A stretch of 64,000 bases of DNA from Luzula sylvatica. Its lineage: Eukaryota; Streptophyta; Magnoliopsida; Poales; Juncaceae. The notes beneath the pieces are model-generated. The model was not told the origin of the DNA and ran no database searches. It was given only the letters and a program-made list of their open reading frames with translations. Location of the stretch: assembly GCA_946800325.1 (NCBI GenBank), contig OX326958.1, positions 18,192,414 to 18,256,413 of the forward strand, read 5' to 3'. Position numbers and translations under genes: made by a program. Positions 22,540 through 33,884 of this stretch are shown piece after piece (position 1 is the first letter of the stretch; every line of letters begins with the position of its first letter).

Positions 22540-23342
22540 CACTCTATTGTGTGATGATTATGTTCAAAAGATGCAAACAATTGCCGATTGTTTAGCGGCT
22601 GCCGGATCTCCGATTTAGAAGTTCGATTTGGTGACGTGCATCCTTAGTGGCCTTGGTGCGGAATACAACCCTCTAGTTGCGACGGCTTCTTATGGTGCAC
22701 AACAAATCAAGATGATAGATCTAGTTGGCTATCTTAGGAGCTATGGGAATCGACTCTCAATTCAAGCATCCGCATCTCTCCTTGTACATGTCGCGATGTC
22801 TCATCCGCGCCCTCATTCTTCCTCTTATTCTTCATCGAATCACTATGGCAATCAATCTCCAAGGAAGAAATTATCAATCCGCTTCTCAAGATGTGTTTCA
22901 TCCGAGACCAAATTATTCGTTCTTCCCAAATTCGGGAGGACATGGAGGCCGTCAAGGAAGGGGAAGAGGGCACACTACCCGAATGCGTATCAAATTTGCG
23001 GCAAGTTCAACCGTCAAGCCTCGAGGTGTTGGGAACGCTTCAACCAAAACTATCAAACACCTCCTCCATCCACTCCAACCGGGAATCCGCACGCTTACTA
23101 TTCCGTGCCCCAATTACACCACCCGTGGTCAATCCGATTACTCAAGTCGATGAGCCCCTTCATGCCTTTTATTCGGGTCCTCCTAGCACCCCCGCTACCG
23201 AATGGTTTCTAGATTCGGGCTCCACGCATCATATCACGCCGGATCTCAATGCACTCTCTCACCCCTCAATTTACTCGGGTTCACAACAAGTTTTTGTGGG
23301 AAATGGTGAAGGTTTGAATATTTCTCATATTGGACAATCCCG
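22540..23342 (+). pseudogene. Copia B gag and protease fragment
   Basis: Begins in the middle of UBN2-type gag (QTIADCLAAAGSP, LSGLGAEYNPLV), so the gag N-terminus is missing. A decayed zinc knuckle follows (QICGKFNRQASRCW, with the first Cys and the His replaced), then the protease WFLDSGSTHHIT and VGNGEGLNISHIG. There are at least two frame changes. Coding then jumps to the region just before RT. Confidence 0.8.
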
Positions 23343-24322
23343 ATGGTCATGCGTACGCGTGACAACACTCGTAGGCCAACCCGATTCCCTAATCATGAAG
23401 TCTATTCGGCCACTCTATCCTTCTCAATTCAGCCAAGCAAGTACACCGAAGCGAGTCGATCTCCACAGTGGCAAAGAGCAATGGCGTGTGAGTTGGATGC
23501 CCTTACTCAAAACCAAACTTGGATCCTAGTTCCACCGCCCCCAAATCGCAACATTATCTGTTCTAAATGGATCTTCAAGGTCAAATAATGCTCCAATGGT
23601 GAAATTGAACGGCACAAAGCGCGTCTAGTAGCAAAGGGATACTCGCAAATGGAAGGATTGGACCATCATGACACCTTTAGTCCGGTCGTCAAACGGACAA
23701 CCATTCAGGTCGTGCTCACTATTGTTCTCTCGCGTAATTGGCCAATCAAACAAATTGATATCAATAATGCTTTTTTGCATGGGGATATTCATGAGGAGGT
23801 CCATATGTCGCAACCGGTTTGCTTTGTGAACTCTCAATTTCCGAATCACGTGTGCCTCCTCAAGAAAGCCATCTACGGCTTGAAGCAAGCTCTGAGGGCT
23901 TGGTTTCAAAAGCTCCGATCTTCTCTTCTTCACATTGGGTTTGTAGCCTCACAACCCGATGCGTCTCTTTTTACTCTTCGTCGAAATGGTGAGATGATCA
24001 TCCTATTAGTGTACGTGGATGACATCATCATCACCGGCTCAAGTGGCTCGATGATTACGCAAATCACCGCATCTCGTAACTCTCAATTCCAACTCAAGGA
24101 CTTGGGTGATCTCAATTTCTTTCTCGGCATGCAAGCTATTCCTCATCCAAAAGGTTTATTACTCACTCAATCACAATTCATTGCGTCCATCTTGGACAAA
24201 GCACACATGAGTCAAGCAAATCCAACCTGAACGCCAATGAATGCCGGTGCACCTCCCTCCAAATTTCTCGGTGTACCACTCAAAGACCCACTTCTTGAAG
24301 GAAATACAATTTCGGATCAACC
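23343..24322 (+). pseudogene. Copia B reverse transcriptase
   Basis: Starts with the linker before RT (RDNTRRPTRFPNHEVYS), then QWQRAMACELDALTQNQTW and CSKWIFKVK, a stop, and the RT core: [47 protein letters not shown], and the catalytic [14 protein letters not shown] followed by [14 protein letters not shown]. It is one of the longer intact stretches here (23649-24230). The frame ends at the nested insertion near 24322 and resumes at about 25333 with LYQSTIGALQYASITRPDI. Confidence 0.88.
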
Positions 24323-25332
24323 GTAAAAGTGTACACAAGGATAAACGAATGTAAGCGTACATTCGTGATCATATATTTCAGTAGGAAAATTCAATTTGAA
24401 TGGTTCAAATTGGGTTAGATAGATAATAAGATTATCTATAACCTTCATGTAGAAATATATTTCATATGAACGAAGTATCGGTGTCGTTTCTATGAAATAC
24501 CGAAATGGTGCAACAGTATGACATACAGTTAGTAAAACTGTCATAAATTTTGCATACAAACTCCAATTGGGCCAGGCCAAATTGGGTTGGGTAGATAATA
24601 AGATTATCTACAACTTTCGTGAAGGTTAATTTTCTGTCAGAAGAATTTACCAATTTCGTATGGACAGAATACTGAACAGGTTCATGCAATTTTATGTGTG
24701 AAAGAGTGTATATTGGATATACATGTCTTTTGGCCCATCCTAATCCTATGTGACATAAATAGGATATTTATCTCTCCTCTAGATAGATGATTCAGTCCAA
24801 CCTGTTGAATTAATAAGATTAATCCAGAACATTGAGAGTCTTCTTTCTAAGAGCGAAAGAGTGCAAAGAGAGAAAATCGAGAAAAAACATTTTTCTCGGT
24901 GTAGAGAATCGATCTAATCAAGCAAGCTCGCCGGTGCGTCGTCTAGGCAGTTGCATCCGTGACTGATGTCTTCCGACTCAAGGTGGATACACGTAGAGGA
25001 GCGACACTTGTGGCTCTTCGATTGTGATCAAACCGAAGGAGCAAAATTGTCGGCTGTGGAAGAGTGTGGGCATGGGACGCACGAAGACAATCGGAGACGT
25101 GTCAAGACGGTGGGAGACGTGTGGTATGGAACGCACGGGCTAGTCACCAATGTGACGCCGGAGATGGAAAGGATGCGAGCGATCGATCCGTCGTGCGTGA
25201 TCAATTTCACGCTGGTAATCGTCTATCCTTCTATTGCATCGTACCCTTCGAAGTCATGGCGTGATATTGGATTGTGGGAACCAGACCGGGCCTACATATC
25301 CGCTGCGCGCGTCCGGGGACGAAAAGAATTCC
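24323..25332. mobile_element. Insertion in copia B pol, LTR-like
   Basis: About 1 kb separates two adjacent pieces of the copia B pol frame. It contains a perfect hairpin ACGAATGTA-AGCG-TACATTCGT near its left edge (24344-24366), two copies of a ~55-bp block (about 24395-24442 and 24563-24610, AGATAATAAGATTATCTA), and a GC-rich right half without a gene-like frame. A solo LTR is the likeliest reading, but the ends were not defined. AAAAG occurs at both edges (24325-24329, 25322-25326) and may or may not be a target duplication. Confidence 0.5.
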
Positions 25333-25424
25333 CAACACTTCTTTATCAAAGCACCATCGGCGCTCTCCAATATGCCTCCATTACCCGACCCGATATCACC
25401 TATGTCGTTAACAGGTGTTCACGA
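25333..25424 (+). pseudogene. Copia B pol fragment between the two insertions
   Basis: Encodes LYQSTIGALQYASITRPDI and TYVVNR, the stretch between RT and RNase H. It continues at 28893 with QFMHAPTEERWI after copia C is removed. The 5-bp duplication CACGA/CACAA marks the copia C junctions. Confidence 0.85.
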
Positions 25425-25435
25425 TGTTATGGTAT

Positions 25436-26340
25436 GGAGAATGACGGAGGACGGATCTGTTGCGGAGCATCTAAATGCTTTTCATGTTATTTCAAACCAA
25501 TTAGACTCTTTCAAATTTAACCTTGGTGATGAGATGAAGGTACTCATGCTACTGTCATCTCTCCCGGAGAGCTGTACTACGACGGTAGACGTTATCGACG
25601 TCAAGGAATATTTGACCTTTGAGGAAGTGCGGGACCGGATCCCGAATGACGACATTCGGCAAAAGGAGCGGAGCAAAGCCTAGGGTTCCTCGGGTTCGGC
25701 GTTGAATTTGGAGAGTCGGGGCCGTTAAGGTCAAAGGAGCAACAATCGCGGATGAGCCAAGTCGAGAGGACGCAGCAAGTCAAGACCGTGTGACGAGTTG
25801 GAGTGCTGGAATTGTGGCAAGAAAGATCACATGAAGCGGGGCTGCAAAGCCCCGAGAAAAAAGAAGGTAGAATCGAGTTCTGCAAATGCTGTCACCGAGC
25901 AGGACACGGACGACGCTCTCATCTTGTGCGCCGACAACCCCGTTGACTCATGGGTTTTGGACTCAGGCGCATCTTTCCACCCAACCTCGCAAAAGGATAA
26001 GTTCTTAAATTTCAAATCAGGAGATTTAGGAAAGGTTCACCTAGCAGATGGAAATCCTCTAATCATATCGGGCATAGGTGGCGTCCAGATAAAATCTAGC
26101 AACGGATTTAGATGGATCTTGCGAGGAGTTCGGTACATTCCCGGTCTGAAGAAGAACTTGATATCCGTCGGGCAGATGGATAGCGAAGGCTACACGACGG
26201 TGTTCGGGAATGGGTCGTGGAAGATTGTAAGGGGGGCCATGGTGATAGCGAGAGGTACGAAGATGAAAACCCTCTATCTTACCGATAATAGAGGAGATTG
26301 TTTGGCGTTTTCGGGAGCAGCGACTGATCCGATGTTATGA
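25436..26340 (+). pseudogene. Copia C gag, zinc knuckle and protease
   Basis: Gag UBN2-type segment VAEHLNAFHVISNQLDSFKF and LLSSLPESCTTTVD to 25683 (stop). Then the zinc knuckle CWNCGKKDHMKRGC (CX2CX4HX4C) near 25802-25843 and the protease SWVLDSGASFHPTS with GIGGVQIKS and YIPGLKKNLISVGQMD. Ends with a TGA at 26340 just before HNRLGHISHEGM of the pre-integrase domain. Confidence 0.88.
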
Positions 26341-27193
26341 CACAATCGGCTCGGTCATATAAGTCACGAAGGAATGCAAGTGTTGATTTCCAAGGGTCTG
26401 TTATCGAAGGTAACATCGGTACAAATCGGTTTCTGTGAGAACTGCGTGCTCGGCAAGCAAAGACGGGTTAGTTTTTCGAAGGCCGGACGAGAACTCAAGA
26501 TGGGAAAGTCAGACCTGTTGCATATCGACGTGTGGGGGGGGGGGGGGGGGGCAGCTCCAGTCTAGTCTATCGGGGGGTCACGATACTACGTCACCTTTAT
26601 TGACGATTCAACTAGGAAGTTATGGATCTATTTTATTAAACACAAATCTGACGTGTTTAATGTGTTCAAAAGGTGAAAGGTAGCAGTCGAGACCGAGACC
26701 GGATTGAAGCTGAAATGCTTGAAGTCGGATAATGGAGGGGAGTGCGACGGTGCAGAGTTCAGAGGGTTTTGCGCGGAACAAGGAATCAAGCAGATTTGGA
26801 CGGTTCGAAATCGACCTCTGCAGAACGGGGTGGCATAACGGATGAATCAAACTCTGAATGAATGAGCAAGGAGCGATGCGATTGCACGCGAGATTGCCGA
26901 AGATGTTATGGGCGGATGCGGTTAGCACGGCCGCATACCTTATCAACCGTACTCCGATGAAATCCCTCAACCTCGAGCTACCTGAAGAGAAATGGAGAGG
27001 AAAGAAGATTTCTCTTGATCATTTGCGAATTTTTGGGAGCATCTCGTATGTCCATATCGACGCAGAGAAGACGGACAAACTAGACGCGAAGGCCCAAAGA
27101 TATGTGTTCAGTGGTTATGGATCGAATTACTTTGGTTATCGGTTTTGGATCGTGGAAGGTCGAAGAATAATTTGGTCAAGAGACGCAACCTGA
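26341..27193 (+). pseudogene. Copia C pre-integrase and integrase
   Basis: GAG-pre-integrase zinc motif NRLGHISHEGM ... CENCVLGKQRRVSF, then DLLHIDVWG at the start of the integrase catalytic core, interrupted by a run of about 18 G (26534-26551). Later pieces [25 protein letters not shown] and AAYLINRTPMKSLNL belong to the catalytic core and its C-terminal side. At least three stops or frameshifts. The G run could be replication slippage or an assembly error. Confidence 0.85.
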
Positions 27194-27212
27194 AGGGGAA
27201 CTCTACAAGAAC

Positions 27213-28459
27213 ATGTTCGGTTCCGGAGGCGAATCGAAATCGGAGGAGGGTGTCCATCAAATCACGAGCAATGACGAGTCGAGCGAGCCCGAAGAAGACG
27301 AGTTTTCGGTCCAGGATGTGACTGCAAATGGGGATGAAGACGTGCTTGAAATCGCGCAAGACGAAAGCCACGAAGCTCCGATTTTGAGACGATCAAACCG
27401 GAGAATTAAGCCTACAAACCGTTATTCACCATCACTCCATCATTTGCTGCTAACCGATGCGGGTGAACCAGAAGGCTACCGAGAGGCGGTACACGAAGGT
27501 GATTCGGTCAAGTGGGAGCGCGCGATGAAGGAGGAGATTGAGTCTCTCCGGAAGAACAATACTTGGGAAATGACCCAGTTGCCAGATGGCAAGAAGGCGC
27601 TGCAACACAAATGGGTCTACCGAGTGAAGGACGAGTCAGATGGCAGCCAGAGATACAAGGCGAGGCTGGTGGTCAAGGGATTTCTTCAGAAGAAGGGAAT
27701 CGACTACACGGAGGTGTTCTCGCCAATGGTGAAGCTGACGACTATTCGCACGGTGTTAAGTATTATAGCAGCGGAGGATTTGCACCTCGAGCAAATGGAT
27801 GTCAAGACGGCATTCCTTCATGGCGATTTGGAGGAGGACATCTATATGGTGCAACCTGAAGTTTCCAGATCCCGGGAAAGGAGGATCTTGTGTGCAGGCT
27901 CAAGAAGAGCTTGTACGGTTTAAAGCAGGTCCCAAGGCAGTGTTACAAGAAGTTTGACAAGTTCAAGAAATCTGAGGAGAAGAATAAGATGGAGAACGTG
28001 CCGTATTCATCGGAAGTGCGTAGCCTAATGTACGACATGGTGTGCACGAGACCCGATATTTCTCATGCAGTGGGAGTCGCGAGCCGGTTCATGGCGAATC
28101 CCGACATCGAGCACTGGGAGGCGATTAAGTGACTACTGAGATACTTGAAGGGCACCGCAAGCATGGCGCTGTGCTACAAGAAAGGTGGCACGAGTTTGCA
28201 AGACTTTGTAGATGCTGACCTAGGAGGTGACGTGGATAGTCGGAAGAGCACTTCCTGTGATGTCTTCACGATGGGAGGCACGGTGGTGAGTTGGATATTC
28301 ATCCAACTGAAGTATCACTACATCCGGGAAATTGTGAAGGACGGGATCATATCGCTGGAGAAGATCCAAAGTACCAAGAACGATGCAGATATGTGGACTA
28401 AGGAAGTCTCCACCGACAAATTGAGGTTGTGCGTCGCCTCAGTGGGGCTGGTCACATAA
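27213..28459 (+). pseudogene. Copia C reverse transcriptase and RNase H fragments
   Basis: RT begins WERAMKEEIESLRKNNTW, HKWVYRVKDE, and FSPMVKLTTIRTVLSI, MDVKTAFLHGDLEEDIYM. A frameshift near 27860 leads to LKKSLYGLKQVPRQCYKKF. The part with the YVDD catalytic motif is deleted. The end reads CTRPDISHAVGVASRFM, YLKGTASMALCY and the RNase H piece DADLGGDVDSRKSTS with MGGTVVSW, again internally deleted, to the stop at 28459. Confidence 0.88.
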
Positions 28460-28547
28460 ACCATGGGAGCTGTCGCCGGACTCAAGGAAGTCCTGCTCGG
28501 GACGGGAGAAAAGGAGATTGGTACAAAAAAGTCTCCAAGTGGGAGAT

Positions 28548-28892
28548 TGTTATGGTATGGAGAATTTTGGAAATCGGAGAATTAGGAAATTGGAAAAAGT
28601 GAACCTTGAAGAAATAGGAAAGTTCTCCATATATTGTTATTGCCATGATTGAATGGTAATTCAGGCAATGATTATTTCCTTGTATTGGGTAGGAGTTTAG
28701 TTATAAATAGAGGACTAGGCTAGAATTTTATTCATTCCAAAAAAACACAAACAATTGTATTCTCTCTTTCTCCAGTATAGTAAAATAGTTTGAGTGCCGA
28801 CGGCCGTGATTTTTTTCCTTCGGAGTTTTCAAGTAAAATACTTGTGTCCGTGTGTTGTTCTTCCGTGTTTGTTTGCGGCGAAGATCCTAACA
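28548..28892 (+). repeat. 3' LTR of copia C
   Basis: 345 bp, TGTTATGGTATGG ... AAGATCCTAACA, preceded by the polypurine tract AAGTGGGAGAT (28537-28547). It contains a TATA-like TTATAAATAGAGG near 28700. Confidence 0.85.
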
Positions 28893-29487
28893 CACAATTC
28901 ATGCATGCTCCAACCGAGGAGCGTTGGATTTTGGTTAAACGGCTCTTGCGGTATCTCAAAGGTACGATTGACCATGGCTTACTTCTTCAACGATCTCACA
29001 ATCTCACTCTTGAAGCCTTTAGTGACGCGGATTGGGCCGGGTGTCCCGACGATCGTCGCTCCACCACCAGTTTTTGTGCGTACCTTGGGTCCAACTTGGT
29101 CTCTTGGAACTCAAAGAATCAATCCACGGTGGATCGCTCTAGTACGAAGGCGGAATATCGAGCGATGGCTTTGGCTACGGTCGAACTCGTTTGGCTTCAA
29201 TCTCTTCGAAAAGAACTCTCCATTGAGACCGATGATCCACCTACATTATAGTGTGATAATTTGGGTGCGACGTTTCTCTCGGCTAATCCCGTCTTTCATG
29301 CTCGTACGAAACATATTGAAATCGATTATCATTTCGTACGGGAACGGGTGACATTACAACTTCTTCGTGTGAGGTTTCTTTGCTCCGCCGCTAAAGTGGC
29401 GGATATTTTCACCAAGGGGTTACCATCATCTCGGTATACTGACTTGAAGGCCAAGCTCTCCGTAGTTCCTTCACTACGCTCGGCTTG
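28893..29487 (+). pseudogene. Copia B RNase H and pol C-terminus
   Basis: QFMHAPTEERWILVKRLLRY, LKGTIDHGLLL, then RNase H motifs EAFSDADWAGCPDDRRST, FCAYLGSNLVSWNSKNQ and STKAEYRAMA. A TAG interrupts at 29249-29251. The frame then continues with [18 protein letters not shown] and [20 protein letters not shown] to the TGA at 29488, just before the polypurine tract and 3' LTR. Confidence 0.9.
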
Positions 29488-29495
29488 ACGGGGGG

Positions 29496-29725
29496 TATTA
29501 GAAGAAATCAAGGCCGGTGCACATGTGTTGAATGGAGAGCATGTGAAGTCAATGGAGATGATTTGTTATGATTGTTTTGTTTGTGTATGTGACTCATGAA
29601 ATTAGTTAAGGGGTATAATAGGAATTTTACTACCCTTATTTGATGTATTTAAACAACAGTGAGTTAGTAAAATAGGGCATCAATGAATGCTCATTTGATC
29701 CTTCTCTTATGTCTCTCCTCTATCA
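29496..29725 (+). repeat. 3' LTR of copia B
   Basis: Same length as 22277-22506 with a handful of differences. Preceded by the purine tract ACGGGGGG. Ends CTCCTCTATCA and is followed by the target duplication GGTTT. Confidence 0.9.
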
Positions 29726-29730
29726 GGTTT

Positions 29731-30372
29731 ACACTTTCTGAAATCAGCTTCTCTCGGGTATATTTTGTATTTATGTCCGATATTGATCATAATTTAACTC
29801 TTTTCTATGTTTAATCTAGTTCAACTATGCTTCCAAATGTATTTACGCACCTAATTTCTCTCTCCGTGTTGAATTTGATGCAGTTTGTACAAGGTGAGGG
29901 TGAAAGATACATCAGGATTTTTGTCGAAGTCAAATGTGACTTGTCATCGATTTGGTTAATGAATACTAGTTAAGAATAATCTTGTGATCAATGATCATCA
30001 TGATTGGCTTGAGATCAAGGTTGGTTTCCATTCTTCACTAATTTCTATTTCTGTGAGTTTGGTTTTTAATTCTTCGTTCTTTTCGAACATATGGTTTTGA
30101 AGAACTTTGAGAAATTAAATGGAGTCAAGATTATATGGATTGTCCCAGCATCGTTATTTATGTTGGAACAGGAAGTTTTCAAGGAGAAACAATGCTAGTT
30201 TCAGATTGATTAATGGAGGCAACATCTCGTTGATTGATTTATTCTCGAAATAAGTGTCTAATTTATGTCTTAATTTTGTTCTACTTGAAGATGCTTCTCT
30301 CTCTTTCTGTCTCAATAGACGATTTTTGAAGACGCCTCTCCTTCCGAAGTAATGGAGGTACTATTCGTAACC

Positions 30373-30447
<75 letters not shown>

Positions 30448-31318
30448 TATTTACTCCAAAATTATTTTTTCTTTTTTTTTTCAAGGATGATTGGCAAAAT
30501 GAAAGAGAGATTTTCTTCAGAGTCTAAGTCAAATATCTTCATTACCGCACAGAAACAGTAGCTTTGGAGGAAGTGCTTATGCAACCCGTCCCGCACTGAT
30601 GTATATTTAATGTAAATTCTACACGGACCTTTTCGCATATTTCCTGAATTTGTAAACAAGCAAATGAATTTATATGATTCGCATGTACAACACAAGTTAT
30701 TATTCAAAAATTTGCATGTTTCCTTCAAGTAATCCATTACATAATCTTCTAACAAAATCATCTAATTTTCTAATAAAATTATCTAATCGTCTGACAATAA
30801 TCAAACAGCAATCTTCTAACAATACATTTATTGTTCTAAAAATCATAAATTGTAAATCAAACAACAATCTTCTAACAATACATTTATTGTTCTAAAAATC
30901 ATAAATTATAAAATTTAATTCAATTCTCTACAATCAAATAAAATCAAACATAAATGGTTCCATGTGAATCGGGAAAGTCACTTGTGTATCAAACACTTGT
31001 TCATTTTCAACGGGCAATACGTTATGTCACTGTCACAGCCTGAAATTAAAAAATAGAAGAAACTTAGTATCAATTCATGAGAGTCATTGTCGAAATCAGT
31101 AATTTTAAAAATTTGTACCATCGACTTCTTTTTCATTGACGTTTTCTTCATTTTTTTTTCCTACGAATCTTGTCGAAAACTCCTTCTAATCTTTTCGTTG
31201 GCGATTTATCTCTCCGACGAAGAGGTTCGGGATCAAGGATGATCGTATCTTTGACAGAAGAAATGTCTCCCTCTCCATGAGAACACGCGTCATTATGGGT
31301 AATGTCACCATAACCGTC
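29731..31318. other. MULE interior, non-coding part
   Basis: Continuation of the MULE after the copia B insertion. There are possible intron/exon borders (GATGCAG before TTTGTACAAGGTGAG near 29881), a (TA)n run at about 30378-30446, and a duplicated ~60-bp AT-rich block (CAATCTTCTAACAATACA) near 30810 and 30865. No convincing protein on either strand. Confidence 0.5.
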
Positions 31319-33214
31319 TCAATCGCCGAAGACCCATGATACTTCTGTTCCACCAAATAAGTACCTCGTCGGCTCTATTGCAGATGTTGTCGTGTCGAAT
31401 TGCTTCGATTGGCCCCGAAGAATTAGCATAATTGATATGGACTTTGTGTGCACACTTTTCACGTCTTTCCTCCATCTTCTCAAAACGTATTTCTCAGGTA
31501 CCCTCTGAATTCTCTTTTCTTGCCATACCATTAGCTGATGCCTACACACCATTCGTACACAAATAAACGACAATTGCAGGTTGCTTTGTTCGTCTCGATG
31601 TTATAATTAACAAAAAATGACACACGTTTTGTTCTCTTCTCTTCTTCTCCGAACGTAACTAATTCTACAACCTCGTATTCTGTGAAAGCATAGCCCGATT
31701 CTTTTACAATACACTCACAAGCAAGCTTGCCGACAAATTCTTTTCGAAACTAACTGCTTCTCTAATTCAACCCCAGCAACGGTCGGAATATAAGATTGGG
31801 AACATCTGTCGTCCTCATCCTTTTCATTGTTCACTTTCCTCGCCAATGCATTCTCATACTGCTCTACAAATTGTTTCAACGTGGTGCGATCATTAATGTA
31901 ACCTTTGAAATAGTGATTCATACTCTCGCTTCTTTGAGTAGATTGCATTCCCGCCCAGAAGACATCATTTAAGAAAGCCGACACCCATCTCTTTCTCTCC
32001 ACGTACAACCCTTTTAACCATTCATTCTCTTCAAGGTTGTATTCATTTACAAGCGCACCCCATCCGACCTCAAACTCTTCTACTGTTAATGACTCGAAAA
32101 CCCATTTACGCAATGCAAGTGAAATTGATTGATAGGCACCGTATTTTCCAAACTTTTCTGGCACCTTCTTCATGATGTGCCATATGCACCATCGATGACG
32201 AATATTCGGGAATACCTCTTGTATGGCATTTTTCATTGCCATACATTGGTCAGTAATTATCGCAGGAGGCGCACGACCTCCCATGCAATCCATCCATGTC
32301 TTAAACAACCACACATATGATTTCGTGTCTTCGCGAGCTATAAGCCCACACCCGAATAATGTCGATTGGACGTGATGGTTAATCCCTACAAAACAAGCAA
32401 ATTGAAATCCATATTTGTTCGTCACATGTTGTGTTAAAGATCACAACATCACCAAATTCCTTGAAAGCCGCTCTACTTCTTGCATCAGCCCAAAAAACAT
32501 TCAAGAGCCGATGGTTATCATCCACCTCAATGCCAGAATAAAATTCTGAATTATCAGCTGTCATTTTCTTGAAATAACGCTGCATCGCCTCAGCGTCTCC
32601 TTCTGCAAGCTTTATCGAGCATCGCCAATTATTCATGAAATTCCAAAGATCTCACTCTACATATGGAAGGTTCTCATGTCCTCCCGTCTGAAGCTGAAGC
32701 GGTTCATAAGTCTTGCTCAATTTAATCCCCGCTAATCGTTCAATAAGAGTTGCCTATTCGCACGCGCATCAAGAACCCGATTGCTTTTGTAAAATTTGTA
32801 CTTTCCAGGACTAATCACATGGTTATGTTTCAAAAAAACATTATTCAACCTCCATTTTTCGTCGAGACGCCTTGAGAGATTGAGACGTGCTTCACAACCT
32901 GTTTTTGTTCGCGAGCATGGTTTGACAGAATCTTTTACTTTTGTCTTCGTTTGCCCACCATGAGTACACGCGAAAGTTATGTGCCGCAATACACCATGGT
33001 CATCTTTTCTTCTATTCCTTCTCGTCACAGCAAAACCATGACTTTTCGCGTATTGCCCATAATACCGAAATGCCTCGTCATGTGTGTCAAATTGCATACC
33101 TTCCTTCGGTTCCTTGACTAGAGTATCGAGATCGTGTTCTTCATCTTCACTGATTTCGCAAGAATTTATCATCTCTATTCCTATTAAATAAAAAAGAATC
33201 TTATATATTATCAA
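31319..33214 (-). pseudogene. FAR1/MULE transposase, decayed
   Basis: In minus-strand order: a FAR1 DNA-binding domain near the start (DEAFRYYGQYAKSHGFAVTR, RNRRKDDHG, KTGCEARLNL, KHNHVISPGK). A frameshift follows near 32740 and a stop near 32655. The linker FMNNWRCSIKLAEG and QRYFKKMTADNSEFYSGIE leads to another frameshift near 32421, then the MULE transposase core (TNKYGFQFACFVGINHHVQS, IITDQCMAMKNAIQEVFP, HRWCIWHIMKKVPEKFG). The SWIM zinc-finger region survives in pieces (CNCRLFVYEW, CRHQLMVWQ) with PEKYVLRRWRKDVK at the end. FAR1-family proteins descend from such transposases, but the flanking inverted repeats favour a transposon gene. Not functional. Confidence 0.88.
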
Positions 33215-33780
33215 AATAACACAGTAATATAATTTATTTTCAGATTCAAGAAAAATGACACAGTAATATAATATATTATCGAAATAAAAAAGAATCTAAT
33301 ATATTATCAAAATAACACATTAATATAATTTATCAAACTAACACAGTAATATGTTATCAAAATAACAGTCTATAGTTCTTCTTATTCACGTGTTATTCTC
33401 ATATATATGCAAAAGTATGCAAATGAATGTATGACTTCCATATAGATTCAATTTTCAGATTCAAAAAAATGAAAACAAAAATGAAAAAGAAGAAAAGAAA
33501 AAATAGAGTAAGTTACGTTGAACAGAGTAGTCTGGCAATAAACGAAAAACAGAGTAATTGCAAGGGCTCGCGAAGGAAGATGAAGGAAAACAAGGTAAAG
33601 AACGACGGAAGAGAGAAACCCTCGGCAGGACACGGCAATGGAATCGAACGCGTGTAAATGAAAAAGAAGAAAAGAAAAAATAGAGTAAGTTTCTCTACCA
33701 CGAGTATTTCCTTTTCTCTTAGATTGATTTAGCGTGTAAATGGGTTCGGGTTCTGAAAAGAGAGCAAATAGATTTTATTT
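33215..33780. other. MULE 5' region upstream of the transposase
   Basis: Non-coding AT-rich leader with repeated AACACAGTAATATAAT phrases at 33215-33365 and a duplicated GAAAAAGAAGAAAAGAAAAA block (33483 and 33659). Open frames here are low complexity. Confidence 0.5.
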
Positions 33781-33884
33781 TCCATCCGTTAAGACTGCTG
33801 ACGTGGCAGAAGTGTGTGTGCCACGCCAGCTGCGGTTTGTGTGCGGGAGAATAGTTGCGGGTTGTATAATTTTATTGATTAATT
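33781..33884 (-). repeat. Right terminal inverted repeat of the MULE
   Basis: On the minus strand reads ATCAATAAAATTATACAACC, CCGCAACTATT, CGCAGCTGGCGTGG and ends AACGGATGG, pairing with the left repeat. It contains GCTGACGTGGCAG on plus, a G-box-like site also present in the left copy. Confidence 0.7.

Larger units (their letters stand above)
25425..28892 (+). mobile_element. Copia element C, nested in copia B
   Basis: The right LTR spans 28548-28892 (345 bp, TGTTATGGTATGGAG ... GATCCTAACA). Only the first ~18 bp of the left LTR remain (25425-25442), directly fused to gag, so the left LTR, primer site and gag start were deleted. The target duplication is CACGA (25420-25424) versus CACAA (28893-28897). 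Gene order gag - PR - INT - RT - RH with TNT1/Tork-like motifs (CWNCGKKDHMKRGC, VCTRPDISHAVGVASRFM). Many stops, frameshifts and internal deletions make it inactive. Confidence 0.88.
22277..29725 (+). mobile_element. Copia element B, internally deleted, with nested insertions
   Basis: Identical-length 230-bp LTRs (22277-22506 and 29496-29725) with roughly nine differences by eye, and an exact 5-bp target duplication GGTTT (22272-22276, 29726-29730). An initiator-Met-type primer binding site follows the left LTR. Order gag - protease - RT - RNase H is that of copia. The integrase region is deleted, since the protease runs almost directly into the RT. Two later insertions split the pol frame: 24323-25332 and copia C 25425-28892. 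The RNase H motif STKAEYRAMA suggests the Ale/Retrofit group. Confidence 0.9.
21721..33884 (-). mobile_element. Mutator-like element (MULE) with FAR1-type transposase
   Basis: Roughly 100-bp imperfect terminal inverted repeats lie at 21721-21821 and 33781-33884. Shared landmarks from each end inward are ATCAATAAAATT, ACCCGCAA, CGCAG, GACGTGG and AACGGATGG. A decayed FAR1/MULE transposase on the minus strand (31319-33214) lies next to the right repeat. Without the copia insertion (22277-29725) the element is about 4.7 kb. A 9-bp target duplication could not be identified at the edges, which may be eroded. Confidence 0.72.

Noticed and set aside
24966..25520. 184-codon frame starting in the LTR-like insertion and ending in copia C
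   Set aside because: It crosses two element junctions; only the embedded RT-to-RNase H piece is meaningful, and the rest has no family resemblance.
26534..26551. G-quadruplex regulatory element
   Set aside because: The G run lies in the middle of decayed integrase coding and is better explained by slippage or an assembly error.
30281..30561. Open frames on both strands with alternating Tyr-Ile
   Set aside because: They are a (TA)n microsatellite read through; there is no other protein-like content.
31319..33214. Functional FAR1-related transcription factor gene
   Set aside because: Multiple frameshifts and a stop interrupt all domains, and the gene sits within MULE terminal repeats.
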